64,000 nucleotides of DNA from Haliclystus octoradiatus (taxonomy: Eukaryota > Cnidaria > Staurozoa > Stauromedusae > Haliclystidae). Shown one piece after another: positions 29,101-41,100 of the stretch. Location of the stretch: positions 21,477,482 to 21,541,481 of the forward strand of contig OU744451.1 of the NCBI GenBank assembly GCA_916610825.1. Reading direction: 5' to 3'. The notes beneath the pieces were generated by a model. The model worked only from the letters and a program-made list of their open reading frames with translations. It had not been told where the DNA came from and made no database searches. Every line of letters starts with the position of its first letter. Positions within the stretch are counted from its first letter, which is position 1. The translations under genes were made by a program, and so were the position numbers.

Positions 29101-32100
29101 TCATTTCCATTTCCATTTTCGTATGCCTTTCCACCATGCTTCCCACCACCATATGATCCTCCCTTTCTACCTTTTCTTCTGCTACTACCATGTCTACTAC
29201 TGCTGTAAGATCCACCACTACTGCTAGATCCACCACCACCATGGGATCCACCTCCACCACTGTTCATAGAGCTACCACCACCACCACCACTACTTGAGCC
29301 CCCACTTGATCCATGTCCACCACCGCTTGTTGATCCACCACCACTGATTCTACTGCCTCCTCCGCCTCCTCCACTAACACTTCCTCCACTACTATATCTT
29401 CCTCCGCTACTGGATCCACCGCCTCCAGCTGAGCTTGCTCCGCCTCCACTTGTTGACCCACCTCCACTTGTTGATCCACCTCCACTTACTGATCCACTAC
29501 TAGAACTGCTACTACTTCCACCTGTTGATCCACCACTAGAGCTACTGCCACCTCCACTGGTATATCCACCACCACTTACAGAACCTCCACCACTCACAGA
29601 TCCTCCACCGCTTATAGACCCCCCACTAGAGCTACTACCACCTCCACTAGTAGATCCACCACCACTTACAGAACCTCCACCAGTCACAGATCCTCCCCCG
29701 CTTATAGACCCCCCACTAGAGCTACTACCACCTCCACTGGTAGATCCACCACCACTTACAGAACCTCCACCACTCACAGATCCTCCACCGCTTACAGATC
29801 CTCCACCACTCACAGATCCTCCACCGCTTACAGATCCTCCACCGCTCACAGCTCCTCCACCACTCGCAGATCCTCCACCGCTCACAGATCCACCAGCGCT
29901 TATAGATCCTCCACCCCCTATGGACCCACCTCCACTTATGGATCCACCACCACTAACTGCTCCTCCTCCTGCGGTACCACCACCAGCTGATCCATAAGCA
30001 CCACCATTTCCACCTCCGGATGGCATGCCTCCAATTTTAAGTCCACCAAGTCCAATTCTATTTGCGTCTTTTCCTGCTTTTCCTTTTCCCCCTCCTGATA
30101 TTTTCATAGACCCTCCTCCACCTCCTCCGCCAACTGTTAGACTTCCGCTACCACCACTAGATCCACCACCATTTGTCTTTGAGCCACCTCCTCCATATGC
30201 TCCACCAGAATTACTTCCGGCAGTCAAGCTTAATACGATAGAGTCCAGTTTATCACACATGGCATCTGTGAAGGCGCCTTTCTCGACATTTTTCTCAAAA
30301 TCTCCCTGCATGTTTCCTGCTTCTTTGTAGCGGCCAACAATCCAAGTGCAGTCCATGTTATCTTTCCTCGATTTAGCCATTCCCATACCCAATAGAGTAC
30401 TTCCCTTCCAAACAACTTGTGTGAAATGGCCTGTTCCACTGCTGAAACCTTGCGCAGCAAAGTTATACCCAGGTTGACAAACTTCTTTATACCTTTGAAA
30501 AATAAACATTAAGTACGTTACACAATCAATTTTGTGATTCTGTTATAGTGGTATATAAGATAGGCTTCGACGAATGTTGAAGCATATGTAAAGCTCAGAT
30601 GACATCGACAAGATTAATCAGTCCTATATCTCAGTTGTACTGACCTGACCAACTATAGGCTCGATTAAGTCTGCTTTTAGCTATAAAATTGACGTTCTTC
30701 ACGCATATACACATATCATCATGCTTTATGATAATTATATATATTATGATAATACAGTTAAATCCGGAAATAACGGTATGCTAGAGAGACAAATCATTTT
30801 AGCGGTTTTTGGCAGAATCCATTGTTAGAAGTAAATATTTAGCCAGGTTTGGCCGCAAATTACGCATTTCTGGAATTATCCGGCTTACCGTTATTCACAA
30901 ATACCGCTAAACTCAGAACCGTTATTGCCGGATTTTACAACATATAATAAATAAACGAAAAAATTAGACATTCATATCTGCTACTATTAGTTTCACGCCA
31001 AGTCGATAATCAGGCAATTCAAGCTGTGAAAAATATGTGATACATTATATGGTATATATATATATATATATATATATATTTAATAGTCACTTGAAAAAAC
31101 TCGAGTCATGATTGGTGGATTTGTGATTTGTGCGATGTGTTTAGCAGTTATGTCAAGACAACCCAAAAGTTCCATGATAACCACTAAAAGCGTGCAGCTG
31201 CGGTTATAGACCTATACCTACGAGTGCAGGCCATTGCACCGAAAGTCCGTTGCGCCGAATGGTCGTTGCGCCAAAAGGCCGATACGCCGAAAGCTCTTTG
31301 CACCGAATGGTCGTTGCGCCGAATGATACTGCACCAAGAGTCCATTCGTCACGGAGATTATCACGGATCGATATAAGGTATCGATAAGGAGAAATGATCA
31401 TTATGCAGAAATAGTTGGAAACTAAATAGCCTGCCTAAGAATATAACAGCTAGGGGACCGAAAAAATATGCAAATATGTCAAGTTCCCCCACTCTCGAAA
31501 GTTCGTATTTTTGGTATCAAAATTTAGCAAACAATTACCTCACAATTGCTCTGTGGTCAAATTTATGCTCACGCAGTAGTTTTCTGGAATACCTTCTTAG
31601 TAATTTCAAAAACAGTAATGAAGGCCGGCAAAACATCAATAAAATATGATTTCGAACTTCATTTCATTCTTACAACTGGCTTAATACCAGGTCACAAACC
31701 TTAAATAAAGATGACGATGATATGAAAGATGACGAATGTATGAATGATAGGTCACTCTACCGAAACGTGATATAATCTCATCTCACTATACAGAAGCGTG
31801 ATTAAATCACGTCTCATTTTGTAGAAGATGTTGATATCGGCTTCTTTTGATGGTCGTTGCGCCGAAAGTCCGTTGCACCGAATGATCGTAGCGCCGAAAG
31901 GTCGTCCGAAAAGTGTTGCTCCGAATAGGTTTGCGCCGAAAGTCCGTTGGCATTGAAAAAACTGTGGCGCAACGGACTTTCGGCGCAACGGCCTGCACTC
32001 GTCTCGTAGGTATAGGTCTGTAACAGCAGCTGCACGCTTTTAGTGGTTATCATGGAACTTTTGGGTTGTCTTGATATAACTGCTAAACACGTCGTACAAA

Positions 32101-35100
32101 TCCACCAATCATGACTCAAATTTTTCTAGTGACTATTAAATATATATATATATATACCATAGAATGTATCACATATTTTTCACAGATTAAATTGCCTGGT
32201 GATCGCTTGGCGTGCATCGAATAGTACCAAATATGAATGTCTAGTTTTTTGTAGTTTAATTATTATTATTAAACAGCTCCCCATTTGTGGCATCGAGCAC
32301 TATTGAAACAGTAAAGACTACATAATTATCTTTAGACTATATCAAGGATATGCTACGATTTATTCTTGCAATTTGATTGGTTAACGCCAATAACGCCATT
32401 TCACCATAGCCGAGCTTGACCCCGTCGATTTCAAGAAATTTATGAAAATACCAAACAACCGATAATTATTTAAATATGGCATTATAAACTAGCAAGTAAT
32501 AAAGAGTGAAAGCAAGTATAGTGAATATTTTTAGAGTCATATACAATTTCATTGAGTGACTAGCTGTTTCATGCAGTTTCTCAGTTGTTCAAAATAAATC
32601 AAATGGCTTGCAGGAGAAACATCTGAACCAGTAAACAAACATGTTTAAAGTGTATAGAAATATTTTGCAAAAAATTAACAATTCAAAAACAATTTGCCCA
32701 AATTTTACAGTATTGATGATTGTGAAAACATAAGATACCATAACTTCATTTCATTAATACATCCCCTCATCCTTTTATGGCCAATTTTTGCAAGTTCCTA
32801 GATATGAGTATAAAAACTAAATTCCTGGCGTAGAAAGATAAGCTTTTCGTAAACTACCAAAACCATAACATAGGCTACACAAAATCAACCGCTAAAATTT
32901 CAAATAATTAAACCATTTCTCCAAATGAAGGTTAGCAACATTCTAAAAAGTTATCATAAATTCAATAATCTGCTCTTTTAAATAGGCAATTAGCAAATAT
33001 TTAGTCAATAAATCTATCATTCTTTCATTTCTTTCTTCACGTTCACGGCTTTTTACGAAATTCTTCAAATTATAGGTAAGAAACATTTTCTTTCCATTTC
33101 AAGTTTTGCAATTCAGTTTTCCATAATGAATAACACGCATAAAAAATAGAAAATATTGTTCAAAGATAAGAATCCATGACTATGTATATGTAAGAAAACG
33201 ATGTTAAGCATCCATTCTTTTCTTTTAATATCAAGAAGAGAAATATAAATTTCTCGATATCAATTTTTCCTCGTAGCTTTTAGTTGAATTAAAAAAGGCA
33301 AGCGTACAGCTCTCGACTCAGCTTTCTTCCTGTGACGTCACGAAAATAGGAGAATTACATACTTGATCATGGATTGAAAGATCAGAAAATGCTCTGAAAA
33401 AACGTCCCCAACAGTCACAACTCGGGGCTGGCTATGTTCTAAACCAAATAGTTCATACTTTCCGTGAACTATGCTCTGATAGCACCACTCGAGTCGCTTC
33501 AGGAGAAAACTCGAAGGCGAAAATTACTCGCCGTGGCGGCTCGTAATTTTCTGATGCCTTCTCGTTTTCTCCTTACGTGTCTCTCGTGGTGCTATCAGAG
33601 CATAGTTCACGGAAAGTATGAACTATTTGTTTATTATATTACTATTATGATAATAATATATATCATTGTTAGAATGATTACTTGATTGTTGATCCAATCG
33701 CAGTTGTATAGTACTCAATGTCAGTAAATGACAGCACTGTAGATAAATAAATAGAGTCAATGACTACACTCAGAGTTTCACGCTTTATGTGATCTTCAGA
33801 CAGAGTGAAAAAATATACAATTTTTGTATACATTTACGATTCACTCTGTCTGAAGATCGCATAAAGCGTGGAACTCTGAGTAACAGAAAAGATGTCTAGC
33901 CATTGACTCTAGCTATTGCCGGATTTAACTGTATTATCATAACATATATAATTATCATAAAGCATGATGATATGTGTATATGCGTGACGAACGTCAATTT
34001 TATAGCTAAAAGCAGACTTAATCGAGCCTATAGTTGGTCAGGTCAGTACAACTAAGATATAGGATTGATTAATCTTGTCGATGTCATCTGAGCTTTACAT
34101 ATGCTTCAACATTTGTCGAAGCCTGTCTTATATACCACTATAACGTATTAAGAGAGTCAAGTAATGCTGCAAAGTAAGATAAAAAACTAACCAGTTCTTT
34201 GTTGCTACTGCTGCAGACATTGATGGGCCAGATGATGTGCATCCATATGCCAAGTTCTCACCAATCCCATCTAAGTTTTGAGCATGCTGCAGCATTCCTA
34301 GAGAAGCAATTTCTTTGGCATACTGCTGAGCACCTGCCATTAAATCCTTATCCAGGCTCATTGCTGGGGCATTGTGAACATCACGAAATTGGTTATGAGC
34401 CTGCAAACCAAGCTGACCAAAGGCTATAAGAGAGTAAGCATGTTGTATATATTGTATATATGTTGCATAGAAATAACTAAAGAAAAAATGTCTATAAAAT
34501 GTCAATAAAATAACATAGCTATTATGTATAGTTGTAAGCAAAATGTGACACAATAACAAACTCATTTCTTCTATAAACTCCTCCGAGATTACGACTCGCA
34601 CAGAAAATGTTTCTTTGTTTAGGTTCAAACCTAAACTGACTCGAAATTTATACGCTTTGCAGAAAATATTGGCAAAAACCCTAGCGTTCACAGAAATGCG
34701 CACTAAAATGCAAAGTATTCTAACAAATTGAACAAATTCATGCCAATATTTCTCCCTCCTAGGCAGTAGTTCGAATTACGGGTAAAATTACATCTATTGC
34801 AAGTTTCTTTCAATGTAGATAACTTCTGTATCAATATATATACATTTTTCAAGACTAGATTTACGAAATAATCACAGCATTTTTCACTTCTGTTTATCAG
34901 AATCATCAATATGGGAAATGTTCTAGAAACATTTTAGCTCAAGGTTGCGATAGAGTACCCGCAAGTATAAAAATTAAGTGAGAGTCAATTTTGAATTACG
35001 AATGTTCGGATGTTGTGCTCAAAATTGCTTTTTTGCTGCTGTAATGTATGCATCTGCATTTATATTTACTATTCAAAATTTGCACCTACAATTTCGTTTT

Positions 35101-38100
35101 TATAGTATGTGCAACTTCCATGTGGATTTGTGTTGCAATTGCTTCGTTATGTATTTAATGTTTGCATTTTTTCTATATGCATTTTTATACTTCATGCATT
35201 TTATACATAGGTTTATCGTATATAAAATGTAGCTTACAGTAGTTCCATTAACATAATTATGCGCACAATCCTTCAATACTCGCACGCGATAATCAGAACG
35301 TCACGAAATATTCTTTGGGAAAAGTTCAATGTGAGTCAAATTTGTATTTTGAAATTTGCTTCATTATTTGAAATTTAAAATCAAACTTTACATTTTCACT
35401 GTTTTCATTTTGATAGTATATGCATCTTTTATTCGAATATGTTGCACAGTAGACCCATTAATAGGCCACATGTCTGGCCAAATGACATAAAAATTAATGA
35501 ATCAGATACCCTTCAAGTCACGCAGATTGCTAAGCAATCATTTTAGAGTGAAGTTGCATTGTCCTAGGAGCAGGCTGCGATCATAGTTTGTTATTCATAA
35601 AACGTTTATCTGAAAAACTGAAAAACTGAATTAAAACTGAATCGTCGCTCCCTAAAAGATTTAAACTGGTCTCAATACCCACCTCCTGCCTTACCACCAC
35701 CTCCACTGTATCCCCCAACTGATCCACTTCCACTTGTTTTTCCTCCTCCAGCACCACCACCAATACTTCCACCTGCACCTGCTCCACCACCAATGGATCC
35801 TCCACCTCCGATAGATCCTCCTCCACCAATTGATCCCCCGCCACCAATAGATCCTCCCCCACCAATGGATCCCCCACCACCAATAGAGCCTCCACCACCA
35901 ATAGATCCTCCACCACCAATAGATCCTCCACCACCGATAGATCCTCCTCCACCAATGGATCCTCCACCACTGATAGATCCACCTCCACCAATAGATCCTC
36001 CACCACCAATAGATCCTCCACCACTGATAGATCCTCCTCCACCAATAGATCCTCCACCACCAATAGATCCTCCACCACTGATAGATCCTCCTCCACCAAT
36101 GGATCCCCCACCACCGATAGATCCTCCGCCACTAATGGATCCTCCCCCGCCAATAGAGCCTCCCCCGCCAAGGGATCCTCCTCCGCCGATAGATCCTCCT
36201 CCACCAATGGATCCTCCACCACTGATAGATCCTCCACCAGCAATAGAGCCCCCGCCACCTATAGATCCTCCGCCACCAATTGATCCTCCACTCCCGATAG
36301 ATCCTCCTCCTGCTGCACCTCCTGCTGCACCTCCTGCTATAGCTCCGCCTCCTCCGATGCTTCCCCCTGCGCTTATGCTACCGCCCGCTGCTGCACCACC
36401 ACTTGCTTCAGTAGAACCACCACTCAGTATACTACTAGCAAGGAAATCGAGGCCACCGCAAATGGTTTTAGAAAATGCACCCTTTTTAATATTATCTTTG
36501 AAGCCTTTTTCGATATTTCCTTTTTTCTTATACCTAGCGACGATCCAGGTACATGACTGCTTCTTTTTCTTTGAGAATGCAATCCCCATTCCTAACAGTG
36601 TACTTTCTTTCCAAATCAACTGTGTAAATTTACTTGCTTCTTTATTAGGTTCAGGGTTATCAAAGTCATAATTCTGTTCACATACTTCCTTGTACCTAAA
36701 ATATAGTTTGGATTACAAAACAGATTAGTTAGTACCTTTAGTACAGTAGGAATATTTATTTTTTGCGCGATGCAGAGATTGCAAAATGTCCATTTTCATT
36801 GCTTGATAGTTGGCCTTAAGGATAAGCACGAGCTCAAAGAGCAGAGATGACTTTGGAAATGTGTCTCATTTAGGATTACAAACGTTTTTGAAGTTTATAT
36901 AAAAATGTATATATAACTATGCTTTAAAATCCTTTCGACATAGTAGTAAATGATGGAAATTCAAATATAAAATATATAATAATATCTACGTCAAGACATA
37001 AGTACCTAATAGGACAGCATTAGAAAAGGTTAAATATGACCGTTGGTCACGCTGCATGCTTATAGAATTTTGTACATCTTTACGCTGCGCTTGGTTGCCA
37101 TTCGCATTGTTTTTGCGAGAAAACTTGATTCTATAAGCCTGTTTTAAAGCGCGTAGCGCCTTCCAGGTAATTAATTTTAACTTTTGATATGATCGCCATC
37201 CCATTAGTTACCCAACATTTCCAATCAATTGTATTTTATTACTTTCTTACAAGATAATTTTATATGAAAAGGAATTTTGAATTAGAAATGATTATGTAAC
37301 GAATTTAATTGATTTAACTGACATTTATCTTACCAATTTTTCACCGCTTCAGCAGCATTTAAACCAGAACCGTCTCTACTGCATTTCGATTCGAGATTTT
37401 CACCTACATCTTTCAAACCAGTTTCGTGTACTAATGATCCTTTCTCAGCTAATTTCTGAGCATATGCTTGTGCAGCAACAGTTAATGATTGATCCGTTAT
37501 CATTGCTGGAACTTGATGAATTGCACGAAACTTATTGTGAGCATCAAGTCCAAGAACACCAAATTCTGCAATAGGGAATTTGTATACATATCTTCGTCAG
37601 CAGACATTGAATAGATTCAATTTGAGGTAGTCACATTAAATATCTACATATTGCACAATCTTAAATTATTAAACAGTGTTTTCAGTCTATAATGTCTTAC
37701 CTTTGCATCATTTACCATAGATCAAATTTATTACAATTATGTTTACCCACATGGCGCTTGTTATGATAATATCAGAATTGAGACGGGGTATGATTATCAA
37801 GATATTAATATCAGTATAAAAGAAATGTAGTATTTGAATAAGATAATTTATTGGTTCAATATCATTCAACTTCATCTCACTGTAAGAAACAGAAAAGGTG
37901 TCTTCCATCTTTATTTTATTAGCAGGAATATTGCTCGACACTGCTGGGCTACGTATAGCTCCTTATCAGTTGTTTATAGTTTTATTAGTTTAAGAAAAAA
38001 GGTGTAGATCAATAATAAAAATGTACATACCTTTTCCTTTGTTCTGATTGGCTTGATTATCTGCCATAAGATTTGGTGAACTATAGTCGCCCTGGGGCAT

Positions 38101-41100
38101 CGCCGGTGGATTGGCACCTGGTGTACCACCACTCTTTACTGCTGCATCAACAATTGCGTCGAGTTTTGTGCAGGTTTCTGCCTCAGAATAACTTCCAACG
38201 GCAACATTTGCACGGAATTCGCCTTCAATATTTCCGGCATCTCGATAGCGAGCAACGACATAAGTACATAAGAAACCATTTTTAACTGATGTTGCTTTGC
38301 CCATTCCAAACATAGTACTACCTTTCCATACAAGCTGTGTGAAATGCCCTGCATCTGGACGAAAGTTGCCATTGTTGAAATTATATTTGGAATCACATAC
38401 TTCCTTGTACCTATTGTTCACATTTGATATAATAACAATGAATTATACATAAATAAGAAGGGAGGAATATTGAAGAAAACGCTTTAGATAAAATTTTGTT
38501 GCTGCAGTTAATTTTTATATTAATTATATTGTTTTTTCAGCTTATTTTTTCTCTTATGAATCTAAAAATTCTTTTTTTTTTATGCATAATTAATTTTTAT
38601 TTTAATAATTGTTTTTATATTTTTATATTTTTATAATCATAATTATTTTTACTTTAATTTTTAATTGATAAATTTTTATTTTAATAATTATTTTAATAAT
38701 TATTTTAATATTTTTATAATTATAATTCTTTTTACTTTAATTTTTAATTAATTAATTTTTATGCATAATTAATCTTTCCATACAAGAATTTTACAATGTA
38801 TGAATGTCTAAGCAAGGAGGAATGTTTAATTTAAAACAAGAAATATGTAACACTGCTAATGTGTTAATTACAGTAGCATAATACGGCTAGTATGATTAAC
38901 TACATGCTAGATTGCTATGCAGTGCGTGTTATGTAAATGTGTTAGCAAGGTCATATCTGTATCTAGCATAATGACATTAATTGATTAGATGAGGTTTTCA
39001 CGTGTTTTGCACCCGGGGGGTAACTCCACTATGACGGCTATATGGGGACGTGCCACTTTTTTGGGGTACATATTCCAGCTTAGGAAAAACTTTTTGGGTA
39101 TGAAATGTCAAATTTTGGAGCTGTTGGGTATCCTATTTGTGACTTTAACAAGAATTTGAAAAACTTTTGCATAATTTTTGTCTATTTATTTAAAACAATC
39201 AACCTGCTGGATCTTTTTGGGTAGCATCAATTTTTGGAACTTTTTGGGTACTTTTGGATCCCTGAAGAGCTGAAGTTACCCCCCGGGGTTTCGCATTACC
39301 AATTAATATACATCATGTGTATATATGAGAAGATCTGAGCATGCATACGTGTATAGTTGTTCATTGAAAGACATAACAGTGCGCGTGAAAAAGGAGATAA
39401 CATCCAAAACAGATTTAAATATATTTCAGAAGTTCATTAAATCATCATTATTATCATTTTAATCATATCTATTGACATTATATATTGATCAGCTTGATAA
39501 TAATTAACGGCTTTGGCATATTATTTAAATAAATTACATCCAATTTCAAGACATCTTTTTTATTCAAGTTAACCAACTCATTCATTTGTAAATGAAAATT
39601 ATAATACATTTAAAAAATCCCTAATCTCACAAAATTTGCTAGAAGATTCTGTCTGGCTATTTACAAGAAAATATTTATGCGTAGTATGTCAAAATCATTA
39701 CATGTTACGTCTTCTATAGATAACACACAAATCTACAGTTACGGAATTACTACAATTACGGGTCGGAATTATTTAAAACATCTGTACAATGGTATAGCTT
39801 CGTGTATAGTGATGTACAATAGACCTTCAATAGACCTGAATACAAGTTACGGATAACTTACAATTACTCTACTGTCTACTGGTAATACAAATAGATGCAC
39901 AGATGCACTATGTCCATGTTTCCAATTCACAGGACTTCTGGTATCACTTACTGTAATGTCATTGAAGAATCGCATGTCATGAAATTCTCGACGTATCATG
40001 TATTAAGAAAAATGTTAGATCATTGTGAATACGAGAACATCAGTGTGTACATTCGTATATATATATGTGTAATAGTGCATTGATGATGTCATTCTCATGC
40101 ATGATTTTATTTACTATATTAAAATGCATGTTGTGCCATGAAAGTTCCACGTATTTGCATTACCAATGACTATATATCATTGTGTATATATGAGAACATC
40201 CGAGTGTGCAAATATGTGTATAATAGTGTGTTGATAGTGTCATTCATATGCATGACGTCATTTACAATAATATAATGTATCATATGCCATGAAGATACCC
40301 ACGTATTTTGTATTACCAAAGAGTATAAATCATTGTGTGTATGAGAACATCAGTATGTGCATTTGTGTGTATGATAGTGCGTTGGTGGTGTCATTCACAT
40401 GCAAGATTTCATATATTATTATACTATCTATATTACCATGCTTTAGTGGCATCTTCAGCTGTCATAATGTCATTGTCAACATTACAATCTGATGCAAGAT
40501 TTTCTCCATCTTTGTTATCCTCAGAAGCCTCCAATGTGCCTCGTTTAGATAACTTGATAGCATAGACTTGAGCTTCTCTGCTGATACTATCATCAATTTC
40601 CAAGGCTGGAGAACCGTGTATTGCTCTTAACGCATTGTGAGCTATTAATCCTCGCCGGATAAAGTCTGCAAAGTGTAAAGTAAAATTTATTAAATAATCA
40701 GAGGATATTCTACTTTCCAAAATCTATGTATTTCCAAATTGTAGCAGAATGTCAATACACAGCAAAATTGTATTGTCATTGGTAGATTCATTTTCTATAT
40801 TGGAGAACTTCCTTGATCAAAATATTTTATTTTATTTTTTAACCATCTCTTACAATACTTTTCGTTTGAAGCAAGGTTGATTACCTTAAAGAATATCTTT
40901 CTGGTTTCAAGTACAGTGATTTTTTGTCATACTCAAGAGTACTGCATGAAATAATTTGGATGAGAAAGCTCTTATAGAAATAACTCTTTGTTTATAAATA
41001 TCTCTACAATTCCAGTGTGGCATTAGCAAAGCAAGTTTCAATTATACCAATTCATATTTCAGAATAATATTATCCAGTCAATTAGATTTTCCAGAGTAAA

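Larger units (their letters stand above)
30957..32250. mobile_element. Foldback element with about 290-bp inverted ends and a 16-bp iterated motif
   Basis: Left arm from AAAAAATTAGACATTCAT and right arm ending ATGAATGTCTAGTTTTTT are inverted copies, including an AT microsatellite and GCAGCTG segments. Just inside each arm are arrays of a 16-bp unit. No transposase ORF. Confidence 0.75.
30542..34143. repeat. Large inverted-repeat structure filling the intron of domain 10
   Basis: Two arms of 227 bases each (30542-30768 and 33917-34143) are inverted copies with only scattered differences, for example CTATAGGCTCGATTAAGTCT in the left arm and its complement in the right. They begin about 50 bases from the flanking exons on each side. 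Between them lie further inverted elements listed separately. Confidence 0.8.

Noticed and set aside
29036-29485. Val/Glu/Asp-rich minus-strand ORFs, and the one at 35581-36258
   Set aside because: Out-of-frame readings of the repetitive Gly-Ser linkers.
31232-31999. CRISPR-like spaced repeats
   Set aside because: The 16-base units are directly tandem without unique spacers, inside a eukaryotic foldback transposon.
34424-34703. N-terminal extension of the domain 10 N-half with a hydrophobic stretch that could mimic a signal peptide
   Set aside because: It is read-through of the upstream intron; a phase-1 acceptor (CTTATAG) sits exactly at the usual module boundary.
35793-36671. 292-codon plus-strand ORF of Pro-Pro-Pro-Ile-Asp repeats
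   Set aside because: It is the antisense of the Gly-Ser linker of domain 9; the minus frame has the CAP domain, correct splice phases and motif support.
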